From the NCBI GenBank assembly GCA_963924555.1, contig OZ004592.1, positions 2,790,001 to 2,854,000 on the forward strand: DNA of 64,000 nt. Reading direction: 5' to 3'. Positions 1 through 12,500 of this stretch are shown here, one piece after another. Numbering within the stretch: the stretch's first letter is position 1; the number at the start of each line of letters is the position of its first letter. A program made the position numbers and the translations under genes. Under the pieces are notes generated by a model, which ran no database searches, had not been told where the DNA came from, and was given only the letters and a program-made list of their open reading frames with translations. This stretch comes from Crambe crambe. Its lineage: Eukaryota > Porifera > Demospongiae > Poecilosclerida > Crambeidae.

Positions 1-866
1 AAGGAAGGTATAATTATAAGACTTACATTTGTATACATAATACTATAGGAGATTTCCCCTTGTTACTCTGTGACCTGGTCTAATGACAACTCTCTAATAC
101 TCCGCAAATCATTCACTTTCAAGTTATATAGTTTCCTAGTTGCAATAAGTGAAATTGGTAAGGTGGAGTCTTAACCACAGAACAGCCTCAAGCTCATTGG
201 TGGGCTATAGTATTATAAGTGAAATTGGTAAGGTGGAGTCTTAAACAGAACTTCTCAGCCTCAGGATTAGCTATCATACCATTATTACTAAGGGTATCAA
301 CCATGAACTATAAAGTGTGAACACAGAAATGCTGTGCTTATAATTATGATTTGTGTGTAATACCAATAATGTACCCTGTGAAACCCAACCCCCACACACA
401 CCCCTGGGCCCTGCCTGCCGTGCCCAGAGGTCAACCTTTTATAGCTAAAAGCTGGTCCTTGCTTTATATCAAACGTCCCTTTTTAAATACAAGTTAGACC
501 TTTATAACTTACAACTAACGAGACTTTCTCCAGACTACCGCGAACGAGAGCTTATCCCTTCACCATCCACATGCAGGTGGTCAGCAATTTAAACTGGATC
601 GACAGTAAATTAGTTGCAAAAATAACAGTTTCTGAGAAAGCGGCTCAAACCGCAGGCTCAATAGCTAGGTGAAGTCCCGATATCCCGCCGCATATCGCAT
701 GACAGCATACGCGAGCTCGCACGCGCGCAACGTAGATCGCTTCCCCTCATAATAACTTTGGTGCTTATAGTAATTGTGCCAGCATAAAGAGTACTGAACT
801 AGCTAGCTAGAGCTATGGTGTACATAATCATAGATTGATAAAATAAAAAGGGGGTGGTCAGTGAGA
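1..866. other. left-edge intergenic, no gene seen
   Basis: No exon could be supported. A 30-bp sequence occurs twice as a direct repeat (145-174 and 215-244). Positions 690-740 are locally rich in CpG and GCGC words, unlike the AT-rich surroundings, and could be a promoter for a gene leaving the window to the left. The 3' end of the NRF1 gene lies at 867. Confidence 0.5.
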
Positions 867-3800
867 TCAGTCTTTGCACACTTTCTTTGCTCTGTAAGCT
901 GTTCCAGGATCTTCATATAAGTGAAAAGTCAGTTCTCGTTTTCTTCGTGTGTAGCTTCTGGTTGTCCTCCCTCGATGTGTGGCTTCACCAAGTTCTGGAT
1001 CTACTACAGATGTCCCAAGTACCTTCTTCTTTGACCCATCTGCTGTGTGCACATTTGTTGAAGCCGACTTCACTCCATTTCGAATGCGTGGATTTTGCAC
1101 CTCTTTCCTTGAAGAAGCATTTTCTTCCAACTCTGAATTTGAAATCTCCTCACTCACTGGAGCTTCAGTCTTGGATAGACTGTTGGAATAAACATTAGGG
1201 GAGCAGGTGATGGTGGACTCAACAAGCATGTCCTTGCTGGATGGAGTGTGGTTGCGACTGGGAGGAGAGCTGCTAGCATTCCCGGGACCAGCACTAACGA
1301 TAGGAGAGGGAGACTCCACTGTCATGCTGCTTTTGACTGGCATTCTCTTCTGCTTGGTCACTACTGTGGTCATATGGAAACGCAGCTTGTGCGGTTTGAT
1401 TGCCATCCGCTTTTGATGCTTTGATCTGTTGTTGGCAGTGGTAGTAGTGGTAGTCATAGCACCAGTAGCAGTGGTAATATTGTCTTGACTGGCATTAATA
1501 CTTTGTTTTGGAGCTATCAGGCGGAAACCGGATTCAGGTGGAATTTGATTAGCTGAAGAATTACGTATATCTGTGACATTACTTGAGTCATCCCTTTGGC
1601 TAGAAGTAGTGGTCACTGTTGGTGAACTCTGAAATGAGATTGTCTTTATTTGGGATCTGTTTACGCTGGTGGCTACAGGAGCTGGTGATTGACCAACTTT
1701 TGTCTGGCTTGCACCCGAGGTGTCATAAACCACTGATTGAAGCCCAGAAGATACTGCAACTGAACTTGATGGTACGAGAAACACATATTGCTGAGAAGGA
1801 GGAAATGTTTTGCTCAGAACAGCTTTCCTTTCCTGATTACTGGAAGAGGTAGGAAGAGTTGTGACTACAGGCAGAGTACAAAGCCTACCAGAGGAAGTAA
1901 GTGGAGCCGAAACAGGGAGATCTTTCAGTGTTGAAGATCCGGTCAGAGATGTGATGGGGTATACCACCATTGAAGAACCTGTTGAACCTTGGCGAATAAG
2001 TGTTGCCTGAGAGTCAGAAGCATGTGACTTTGGAGGTGCACTGATCTCAGGTGAAGAGGATGCAAGCTGTGCTCCTCGACTACCGTCACTAGATTTCAGA
2101 GTTGAGCTTATGTCGTACAATTTTTTTCTATTTTGAGCTTCCTCAGACATAGCAGATGGACTCAGTATAGTGAATTTTGTGTATTTGACGGGAGGGTGGC
2201 TCACCCAATTCACACCAACAATTGAAGAGGAGACAGAACCTGAGCCAGTCGGTGAAGCCAAGCTAGCAGTGGAGCTGGAACTAGTTGGAGAGTGGATTGA
2301 TGACGATGATGATGCACTTGAAGAAGAGCTCTGTTTGCCCATGAGAATGTTTTCAACAGTGAAACTTGAAATATGCTTATTGTTGGATGATTTTGGAAGA
2401 TGGGTCATTGTTGCTGTATTGTCAGCATTTGGTATTGACCTCTCATCAGAATCATCAGACTCTTCTTTAATCCTCTCATAATTATCATTTCCATTCATTT
2501 CTGAATGTCGATTTTCATCATCGGCAACATTGGAGATTTGATCTCTTGGTTCAGTGACCTTCCCATTAGACTGGGACTCCAGTTTGCTGGCAATGTACGA
2601 ATTGATGTCATAACTGAAATGACTGTACACTGACTTGAGGATTCTCTTGAGTGCATTTATCCAATTCCCTAAGCACAAAAATTGAATAAAATATTAAAGT
2701 TGTGATCAAATAAATAATTATCTTTTTCAGTTTCATTGCTTTGACTCTGCATGGGGACCCACTGTCACCTAATTATGCCACACAGTATAGCTATCCTAAC
2801 TAATACTATCCACTTCCAGCAGTCAATGCAGAGAGAAAAATGCCATATCTGGAAGTACAAATCATAGTGTGTACCTGTTCATATTGCATGCACATGCTAT
2901 AAATCAAGACTTCCAAATTTGGTTGGAAGGCTAGTAGAGCTATTCTGCAATATTGGCATTCCAGCTATTTTTGCTCTGAAGTAATGTTTGACAGCTATGG
3001 TCACACATAAGAATGCAAATAGCAGCCCTATGAAGTTATAATTGATGGGTTCACCCTACTTTTACCAGTACATGAATTTACAATTATCTCAATCGTCCAT
3101 GCCATTGAAACTCCAGAGTTTTATGGAAAATGGAATGCAAATTCAATGTTTCTATCCCAAGTTTGGTTAATTTATTCCTAGTATAGCTAATGGAAACACT
3201 AAACTAGATGTTAAATTTTGGCAAGTCTTTTAAAACTCAGGCATCATTGCCGAATTTTTTTTTCTTCTGATTAAACAATAGTATTATAGATTCTATCTCT
3301 AATGTTGTTACTGATAGAGGGAGAGTACCAACTAGTTCTGCAATAACACGACTGTTATTGCTACTTCTACAAGTATGGTTTGTTTGTTTTTGAAAAGCAA
3401 GGCAGCAAATACATGAGAACAGGATGAAATCCCCTTCAAATGATTGGGGTCAATTCCTAAAGTCAAAACTCTTCTTAAAGAGTAATCAATCGTTGATAGT
3501 AATAAAAACATTGTAATTATGCTGCTCTAATGCAAATAAGCATCATCTAAGTGGAGCCATGTTTCTCCTTTTGTTCTCTTTGGTGACATTCTGTTTATTA
3601 CCATACCTTAAATTAAGTATGCCATAAACACCTAGAGGTCGCTAAATTGCATTAATTTCAAATAAACTTGGAATAGTGTCCAAACAATATTCATAACGAC
3701 TTCCACACTTGAGCTCACTCCCACCCAGCTGAAGTCCATATATGGGCACGAGTGTACTTTGACATTGACATATGTATTTATAACCTGCTACCATATGTGT

Positions 3801-4418
3801 ACACTGTGTCCACATTTGGCAGTCATAGCATTTACAGTGTCTCCGATAAATGAAGGTGCAACAAAGCCAAACATAGAGACACTCCACAAAAACGTGAATA
3901 CCTTTATTTCTGGTGTTATTAATTAGCTATAATATTATTGTTATTATTATTATACCAGTGAAATTCTCTGGAACAGATCGAGGAGGAACAAATGGAATAT
4001 CAGCAGGCCACCAAACTGGCTTTGGGTCAGACCATCGTATGCCTGAATCTTTCAGAATTCCTACAATCATTGACTGTAGAGTTGCTCGATTGAGATCTTC
4101 TAGGGGAGCTGGAAGAACCGGGAGGATGAGGTGAATTTCCTGTGAAGACGATCCAGCATCTGAGCCACTTGTGCTGCTTCCATCCATCAAGTTACAGAGG
4201 ATTTCATTTCGGTGCTGTTCAATGACATCTGTGATCCGTTTGTCTCCCAGAGTGAAGATGCTGCCAGTGTTGCGGACAGAGGAATAGCAAAAAGCACACG
4301 CCATCCCCATCTCCTGCAGATCAGCCAGTTTCTTCTGAATTACCTCCACTCTTCGACGAATATCTCGCATGCGACTGTCTGCAAGCATCTTAGCATGCAC
4401 TGACTGCAACTGAGCCAT
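867..4418 (-). CDS. NRF1: NRF1 / P3A2 / EWG-family transcription factor
   Basis: Nuclear respiratory factor 1-type DNA-binding protein; in animals it binds GC-rich palindromes in promoters of mitochondrial and housekeeping genes. Two exons are visible: 4418-3956 and 2668-867, joined in phase 1 (GT at 3955, AG at 2670-2669), 2265 nt or 754 codons plus stop. Exon 1 carries most of the DNA-binding domain, including a VWWPADIPF stretch matching the IWWPEDIPW signature of vertebrate NRF1; exon 2 begins with NWINALKRILKSVYSHF, the end of that domain. The other roughly 580 residues are a Ser/Thr/Gln-rich, low-complexity presumed activation region ending in a basic stretch (RTTRSYTRRKREL). The start is taken at 4418 because it lies in ACCATGG just after an acceptor at 4437-4436; an upstream coding exon is possible, since that acceptor leaves the frame open through GTG at 4436. 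Identity is firm; the N-terminus is not. Confidence 0.85.
2669..3955 (-). other. NRF1 intron
   Basis: A 1.29-kb intron inferred from the phase-matched GT donor at 3955-3954 and the pyrimidine-rich AG acceptor at 2670-2669. It contains an 81-codon Cys-rich open frame (3642-3887, minus) that I do not accept as a gene, and no repeat that I recognise. Confidence 0.7.
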
Positions 4419-6568
4419 GGTATTGAGCTGGTTCACTGTTATAAGAAATCAAACATGATTCAGTGGCTGCTATAATTCTAAGTAAAAGCTACAATTCTAA
4501 CCTCCACCTGGCCTTAGAATGTTGCTGCATAATGAACTGGGAACTAGCTACATTACAGCTAGGTACTACGGTATAACATACGGATCGTTTATTCGTTGGA
4601 CATACAAGGTCAATCTCCTTTCTGAAGCTCAGCAGATCCACAACGTAGCTATAGGCAATAGCTAGAGTTCCCTCAGTAAAGTCGTGGGTACAGGTAACTG
4701 GTGCAGTTCGTAGGCTAGGCGATTAGCTGACGAAGATAATTCCGTCCTAGTTTACATGAAGTCAACTGACCAAAACGGGCTAATGCCAAAAATGGCAAAT
4801 TAGAGCATTCCACGGCCCACAATATTGACATAAATCCTATTCCATATATGGGTTGTGTTGATAGTTCTGCTGAAGCCGTGCATATAGACTTAAAGTACAC
4901 ATTCTACATAAGCAGATTGTCAGCATACATGGCTAATATCATCTATTAGGGTATCATTGACCGTCCATAAAAAGTAAGTGTAAGTATCATTTCATTGACA
5001 TCCAATATAGTGTTTATCAAAAGTATGAATTTTAGTCACTGGTCATGATGTGCTAGCTATAGCTAATAATATGGTGCCACACTGTGGAAATTTTGGTGAA
5101 AAAATAGGGCAGTTGCTGTTGTGTGTTGATGTCTAGTATATGTGTATAGAAACATGATGTAGACGTTACCTTAATAAGATATTGCTATGATCGATGTTAT
5201 GATGATGATGACATATTAATGCATACACAGTAATGCATACACAGATGAATAAACTATTGATACTGTATTCATTAGCTTCTGGCCATACTCAAGCACACAG
5301 ATTTGTGTGTTACAGCAGCTGTAGCTATGCACTCAAATTGTGTCTTGTAATCCATGGATAGTTGACTCCAGCCAGCTGGAACCAGTCTTTGATCCAGTAT
5401 GGCAACTGAATTCTATAGCTAGCTGGCATGACTTGTTGCAAGAAGCGTGATCACTGTGCTGGAAGTGGTAACTTATTCAATCTGTACTAATGTGTGGCTA
5501 CTTCAATTTCATTATAGTGGAAGTGCTATAATGCTAGCAAATGGATGCTCTGTATGAATTTTTTCATGCATCTATAGTGATACATGTAACATCTAGCAGC
5601 TGGGACCCAGGCTCCATGCTAAGCCAGTTCTCCACATAGCTACATACAGAAAAGATAGCTATAGTTAATTACACACAGTACATCAGTAACATCACTACTT
5701 ATTACGCATTATAATTGGATACATAATCAGCTATCATTGCTTGATAGTTACTTTGCAGGCATTGCTACTGGTGATTGTTGGCTAACATAATAGTACATGA
5801 TTGCACCCTGTCACCCTGTCTCTTCTTTGTCTCTCCATTAAATCTAACTGTGCATAGCTAATACCTTTGTACCCACAACCCAGACCATTGAGTACCAGAA
5901 GTCCTGGTACTTGCACAATGACATATACTATATTATTATAGTAGACACCCCTATATCCTGGGTACGAGCACGTATATCAAAAATTTATTGTGATATAAAT
6001 GAACTGGGTTAGTGGATTGGTCTATTGCTGTCATGAGATTTGGAAGTTAGAGTCTTTATGTTGAGCTGAAGCTGAATGTGTGCTGGCTGGGAGGATGACC
6101 TGCAAAATTGGGATATAATATGCTCATTCAGCATACAAGGTTTAAACAACAAATTTTGACTACTTTGCATTTGGGATCTATAATCTGAGGGACCAGGGAA
6201 ACGAGCACAGCTATTAAGGGTCTGAAAGTTTCTTAATGCTGTAGATCCCATTGGTTGAGGTACCTAGCCGTACCATTTCACACCAATCAGAAACAAACAT
6301 GCTGGCTACTAACCCTCTAACTTTTATTCTAAAGACATTGGCTACAAAGCTACCCATCCATCTTTTTTTTTTAAGAGTAGCTAACCACATACTAAGTAGT
6401 TGCTACAAGCACTATAGGGATTATTTTAGGATGAAGTATTTTCTGAATGAAAGGAATATGCATGATATGACTATAGCTAGCTAATACTATAGCTAATTCT
6501 GTTCCCTACACTATAACAACTATCTAAATCTTGCAGAGAGGGCTAGTAAAAGCTAAGTTAAACAATAA
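4419..6568. other. intergenic between NRF1 5' end and AGBL5 3' end
   Basis: Probably holds the NRF1 promoter and 5' non-coding exon(s), which I could not place. A short direct repeat of a TAATGCATACACAG-type unit lies near 5218-5245. An open minus frame at 6251-6009, rich in Gln and Ser, could be an alternative last exon of AGBL5 reached from an AA|GTACGT donor near 6608, but nothing confirms this. Confidence 0.4.
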
Positions 6569-9500
6569 TCAGTTCAAAAGTTGCACTGTATTAGAACTAT
6601 CCATTATCGTTACGTACTTGAATTTGTGGGTCGTGGTATAAGCAGTGACAACTGGAGTGACTGTTCGAGAAGTTACTACTGGGTCATTTTGATGATGCTG
6701 GACTTCACTGCGTACCTGCATGCATGTAGTATGAAAAGAAGAAAGAATAAATAAATGTATAAATTGCCATGCACACTTAATGGAGAAGTCAATTCCATTG
6801 TACTATATAGATGTGCTTACAATGTCAGGAAGGAAAGTAGCTTCCTGAATCAGTGACTTAAGTTTTCCATTGCCCAAAACTCTTCCACCCCTTCCATGTA
6901 CATTTTCTCGACCAGGGAATGTTGAAAAGGAGCTATGCTTGCAATGTGGGAATGATGGGATAAGGTGTATCTGATGAGGATGAGTGTGGCTTGAAAATAA
7001 ATTTTTATACGATCTCCTTAAATCCTGCTCAAACATGTGGTGACTTGATGCAGTAAGCTTCCTCATATTTATGGCACTATTTGTGTGCGATGACATCTCG
7101 ACGGACCTCCCATTATCAGAGTTCGAAGTATCTATACCACTCTCAGTCTGGTTGCTAGTACAGTCATCTTGAAGGTCAAGCCATTTGCTGTTGGGAGTAA
7201 TAGTATTCTTATGTTTTTTGCGAGGATGCGTAGATCGGAAAACCACACTTGGCTGTATAATCAAATCACATAGCATGCATCATACAAGTGAGCACAAGTA
7301 TCTAAATAAAAGGTTATATAGGGATGCCCCAATTTCTGGCTGGGCTGTACATTCTGCATATTACTAGGTAGGGTATGCCTGTGTAACATTCAATTGGCGA
7401 GCGAAGCAGTTGGTGAAAGAATTATCAAGATCAGAATACAAGTACTGTAAGGTCTCTCACTTAATGAGCACCTACACTGGCTAAACATGCAGCAGTTAGC
7501 TACTGGAGCTTATAGTAGTTCTGATTAGCGAATGGTGTTCTACAAACATTCCTTGTAGAATATACTACACTGCAGAAGGCTACTCATCCTCCAAGACACC
7601 CCACCCCCTCTTCACATGTGCACAGATGCAGAGAAAGTATAGCTAATGTTATCGCATATTTGCAAAAAAAAAAAAGGCAGATGGTGGCAATAGCGCTGCA
7701 GTAAAGGAGAGAGAAAGGAGTTATTGACCTACGTACACCACTCTCTCTGATAATAGCTAGAACTTACAGCTGCTTTTGATGCTTGTATGTTGAATACTTT
7801 ATCCTGGCCAAGGCCTGTTCTTCTCAAAGCAGACTTTGTACGAAGTGTAGTGACATTTCCATTTACAGGATTGGTATCTATACATTGCTGGTCCACAAAT
7901 CGCCCAAGACCAGCGACTTTACCAACTATAAAGATAAAGATTATACATACCTTAGCTGCAGTGTGTCTTATCAAATTTTTCTGGCTATGCATAGACATCT
8001 TAATCTCCTCTGCACTTGATTGGGTCTAGCTTAGAGAATCACATGTACATTATTATGTACCTGTTGCTCTATATGTTGTTCCTGATAACTTTTGTTTGCT
8101 CAGATGATGAGTGGAACTCATTATTGATCCTAATGCTCTGTGTGCATTTGTACCCAAGCCACTTTTTATTCTTTCATCATCACTGATGAATTCCATAGTG
8201 GCAATTTCTTGAGCATTATGTGACCTATGAAAGAAGGGGGAAAAAAGAAGAAAATATAAGTTACAGGGTATAATTCTAGCTATACCTAAACGAATTTGCA
8301 ATTTATATTTTCAACATACATTTTCTTTGCTCTTGAAATATGTAATCTTTGGATCAAACTCTGTCTTAGTGCAGCCAAACAGCCATAGGTAGTTGTAGGG
8401 AGTCGTGTCCAAGGATTAATCTGATGTAAATCCAGTACTGAAATTGCTAGAGCACGACCCACCTATAGGTTTTGTTTTAGTAAAATGAGCTTACTTTCTT
8501 AAGGTACACCACAGGCCCAAATATTCTATGAAATATCTGCCCAAGAATTATTTTGTTACCATAATTTGAGTGTACATGCTTGCAAGCATGCGCACTATAG
8601 TATTATTGTTGCTGTAACAACTGAGAAACTGACACAGTACATATTCTACAACCATAGTCCTGAGACTGACAAAAGAGAGAGGAGTAGCTTTCTGTGTGGA
8701 ACAAGACATGTCTCGCAAGAGGTCGTTAGAAGAACACCTCCGTCAAGTGCAAGCTCAGTAGCTCAATGTCCAGTGGAGTACTGAAATTGCTCAAGGAGAA
8801 AGTCGTTGCTCTTCAAGCGGACCACCCTCTTTGTCAGGTCTTTCTGTCTGCAGAGGAGACTAGTCCCACTCTGCATAAACAGGGTATCGCTGCAAGATCC
8901 CAGAGGGAAAAAGGCGAAGGATGATGGTGGTCTCAGCCTGGAGATGGATGACTTCTGGAAGAAATAGTTCTCGTCAGCTTACCCCAAACTGATAGATGTC
9001 AGGGAAGATATTTGAACTGCATTCTTCAGATGTGCATTCAGATTGAAAGAGGCGAACCACCTATTTTATGCCTACCAGAAGAGGTAACATCCCATGCCAC
9101 TGTAAAGTAGACACAGAGGCAATGTCGCAGATCATGATACCATACAAGGAGAGAACAGAGGCGAGAAAGATGATTCCAGAAAGGACAAAATACAATGACT
9201 GGGTGTGGGAGAAGGCTCTGAATGTGAGCAGGCTTGCAAATAGACTCACGGATTTCCGATTCCACCAATAGTCCATGAGATAACAACCGATAGCATAGCA
9301 GTGTCAGTGCTGTTCTCTAGACAATGGTGGACAATGAGTCCAAGATGAAGAAGAGATGAAAGTGTGCACAGGCAGAGGACACTTCCAATTCTTCGCAAGT
9401 CAGAGTGGATCCTGGCCGAAAAAATCTTATATCTGTTGTGGATCAAGGGAGGAAGCTCCAGTATACCTCCAAGCAGAGGACGTTTGAGAGTGGGTTAGCA

Positions 9501-12500
9501 AGATACAAGGAGATTCTGAAGAGAGAGAAGCGCAAGGCTGGCATCCACCAGAAGGAGGAAGCTCTCTCTCAACTCAGACACAAAACTGTCAACCCAGAAG
9601 CATACTTCGCTTACCTACTGGCAAAGAGCAGAGTGGATGCAGAGACCAGAGCATTCTACTTGCAAAAAAAGTGGAGGTCGTGGAAGTTCAGAATATATTG
9701 CAGGATGAAAAGCAGCGAAGACAGGCTGCTCATCCAGCACTCAACAAAGGGAATGTGGGAATGCGTTTGTTGCTGAGAAAGAGGTTTCTGATGAAAGATT
9801 CAGGACCTCAAAGGTGTGCCTCACGTGTATGGGAGACCTCAAAAGCTACAGAAAATGAGGGGAGAGGCCATCCTATTCCAGTCCCACTTGTTCATCTACA
9901 CTGAAATGCCCAATATTTGTGGAAAGGGATGCAAATGGGGAAGCTAATATATTGCTGGCGGGCATGTCCCACCCGATCACTTGCACTGTCCCATGGCTCC
10001 TGTGCAGTCTCCACAGCTTCCCTGGCAACGGGAGCAAAAAGCGAGTTGGAGACCAGCAAGGATGGAGAATCGAACAAGCTCCCTGTAGGTGTAGGGAGAG
10101 AATCGAGTGACCCGTTTCCAAGTGTCCACTTGGAGAGTTTACAGCCAATATTAACTGTTGCTGGTAGTTTAAAGGTTAAATAAGGTACACAGCTATATGG
10201 TTAGAATATTGGATTGCTCCATTTGAGATTGCTCGCTAGCTTATGAAATTTTCATCATTCATGGCTGACTAAAACAACAATAATTAAACACATGAACAAA
10301 TTAGCCTGAAAATCCTGTCTTTCAAGTAGCACTGAGCCCAATCTTGATCTCACAATCATCTCTCGTCATATGGTTGGGTGAGCAGCACTGATAGAGGATT
10401 GTTTAAGCTAGCTGTATGCTAGTGATAATTTTACAGGCAATAAAATTCCATTGCTAAAAATATTTCATGGGCAATCCAGAAATGCATCAAATATGCATTA
10501 GAGCTGAAAAACTCATATCTCAAGAGAATAAATGGATCATATCCATACATATCAGACCACACTCACTTTAATCATTGCAAATTGCCAATGAAGCCAATTT
10601 CTAGCCACATGGTAGCAACATCAATAATTAAACAGTTTGGATGTGACCATGGACTCTATACAATATATATGGGCCTATGCCCCTTGGTGTATATAGTATA
10701 TAACTGTATTGATGTACAACTATGCTGTTCCTCAGCACATGTGCAAGGGTTACAGCACTCAGTCTGTCTGTCTGTCTGTCTCTGTGTGTATCTGTTATAT
10801 CCACCACACTGCCAGTGGCAAAATGCTTTAATTTTTCAACCTTATACTCTCCAGTGTTTGATTTTTGCTTTATTCAGGCAAGATTTTCAGCTCCGTACTA
10901 TATAGCCTATACGCACACTCTGGGCTGCCGACCATTACTTGAAAGGCTTTAGGCTGCAAGATAAGCTCTGCGTCTGGACTGGTGTAGAGCAACAGCTCAT
11001 AGCTGGAGGGTTTTAGTGACAAGTCTACAATGGTGTTGCTCATGATGAGCTTTATGCAGCTATATACTAGCTAGCTGCTACTGCATGCTTGATCATATCT
11101 GTGCAGTTCTCCAAGCAGTATTTTTACATGCAGACACTGATAATGAGAATGTGGACTCTGTAGTACAGACACTGCTAGCTAGTTCAGATGGTTTAAAATA
11201 AAGTACTTAGCTAATGCCTCTATGGTGATATGATCTGCTCAATATCTCCAACACACACACTTATACTAAACACTCTTAGTGTGCGCTGAGGGTTAGCACT
11301 TCAGTGCTTTTCATTATAATAGCAACATCTTGTGCATTCACTGATACTTCTTACTTGTTCAAAATCTGATATGCCGAAGCGATGTCCCATTATAGAAGGA
11401 GGAAGTGGTGGGGATGCCCTACCATCACACATTGGCGCTTCAGTCAGAGCATTACACTGACGTCCACTGTTATAATTGCACTCTAAAGTATAACTGCAAA
11501 TACATAATAAAGATGATTATTGCTCATGGTGAAAAACATATCCCAAAAAAATCTTTTTCAGTGTCCTGATGTATTATCCTGAAGTAAAGACACCTTTCTT
11601 TTTTCTAGTTCCTGACTAATTACCTTGGAATGATACCAGTAGCTTTGTGTATAGCCACTCTCCCACAGCCTTCCTTGCTCAACCCATCTTTTTTATCAGC
11701 TACATACATATTTTTTTCTGAAAAAACACAGTGCTCGAAATCAAGATGTGGAGAGTTCAGTGAGAGTAATCTCGGAAAGAGCATATTTTCAGCTTGCTCG
11801 TGAATATTGCTAAAGTAATTGCCATACATGAATATCCCCCTCTTGGTTGCATGAGCATGCAAGTCCACATAAAGAGCAATACCACTTCGCTGGCTAACTT
11901 CTATTGAACCATTAGGGCTACATGAACCATTTCCAAGAGAAGGTGAAGATACATGCTGCTTTGTTAGTAAGTTGGATGAACCATCACTGCTCACATTCAG
12001 TGAAGTTTTGATAGCAGTAGCTTCACAAGGTGATGAGCATATTACTTTAGAATCTTTGGCTTTTATACTGCAAGTGCTTTTATTAAAGTCTGCACTGTCA
12101 TGATCAGATTCCACAGTCATTTCACCCATGCTTCTTTGGTGGTAATGCATGATTAGACATCGAGCAGCATATATCGAAGGTTGAAGGTCAGGATCAGGGT
12201 TCAAATAGTATCGGTTTAAATTGGCCCCTCGGGTATCTGTACGATAGTGTCCTTTATAAACACCTGCATGATAATATTATATAGTAGGATAAATCCAGAT
12301 ACTCAAGGATGCTACTTTAACTACAATAGCTGCTTAGTGATTCTCTGAACTGTAGTGAAGCACTGACCATCAGGATTCAGCATTGGAACAAGTTTGAAAA
12401 CAAATTTCTTCCTCAACACAATGGCACGCTCATCATTTGATCGAAGAAGAAAATGGAGAAGACCATTGAAAACATGGCTGGAAGGAGTCTCCCCTGGATG

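Noticed and set aside
3642..3887. 81-codon Cys-rich minus-strand frame in the NRF1 intron
   Set aside because: The cysteine spacing fits no domain I know, there are no convincing splice sites, and the frame does not match NRF1 phase. Probably chance.
8439..8791. 15-bp identical word in AGBL5 exon 9 and in the Fanzor relic (AGTACTGAAATTGCT)
   Set aside because: A shared 15-mer is expected by chance in 64 kb, and the flanks do not match, so this is not a target-site or capture signature.
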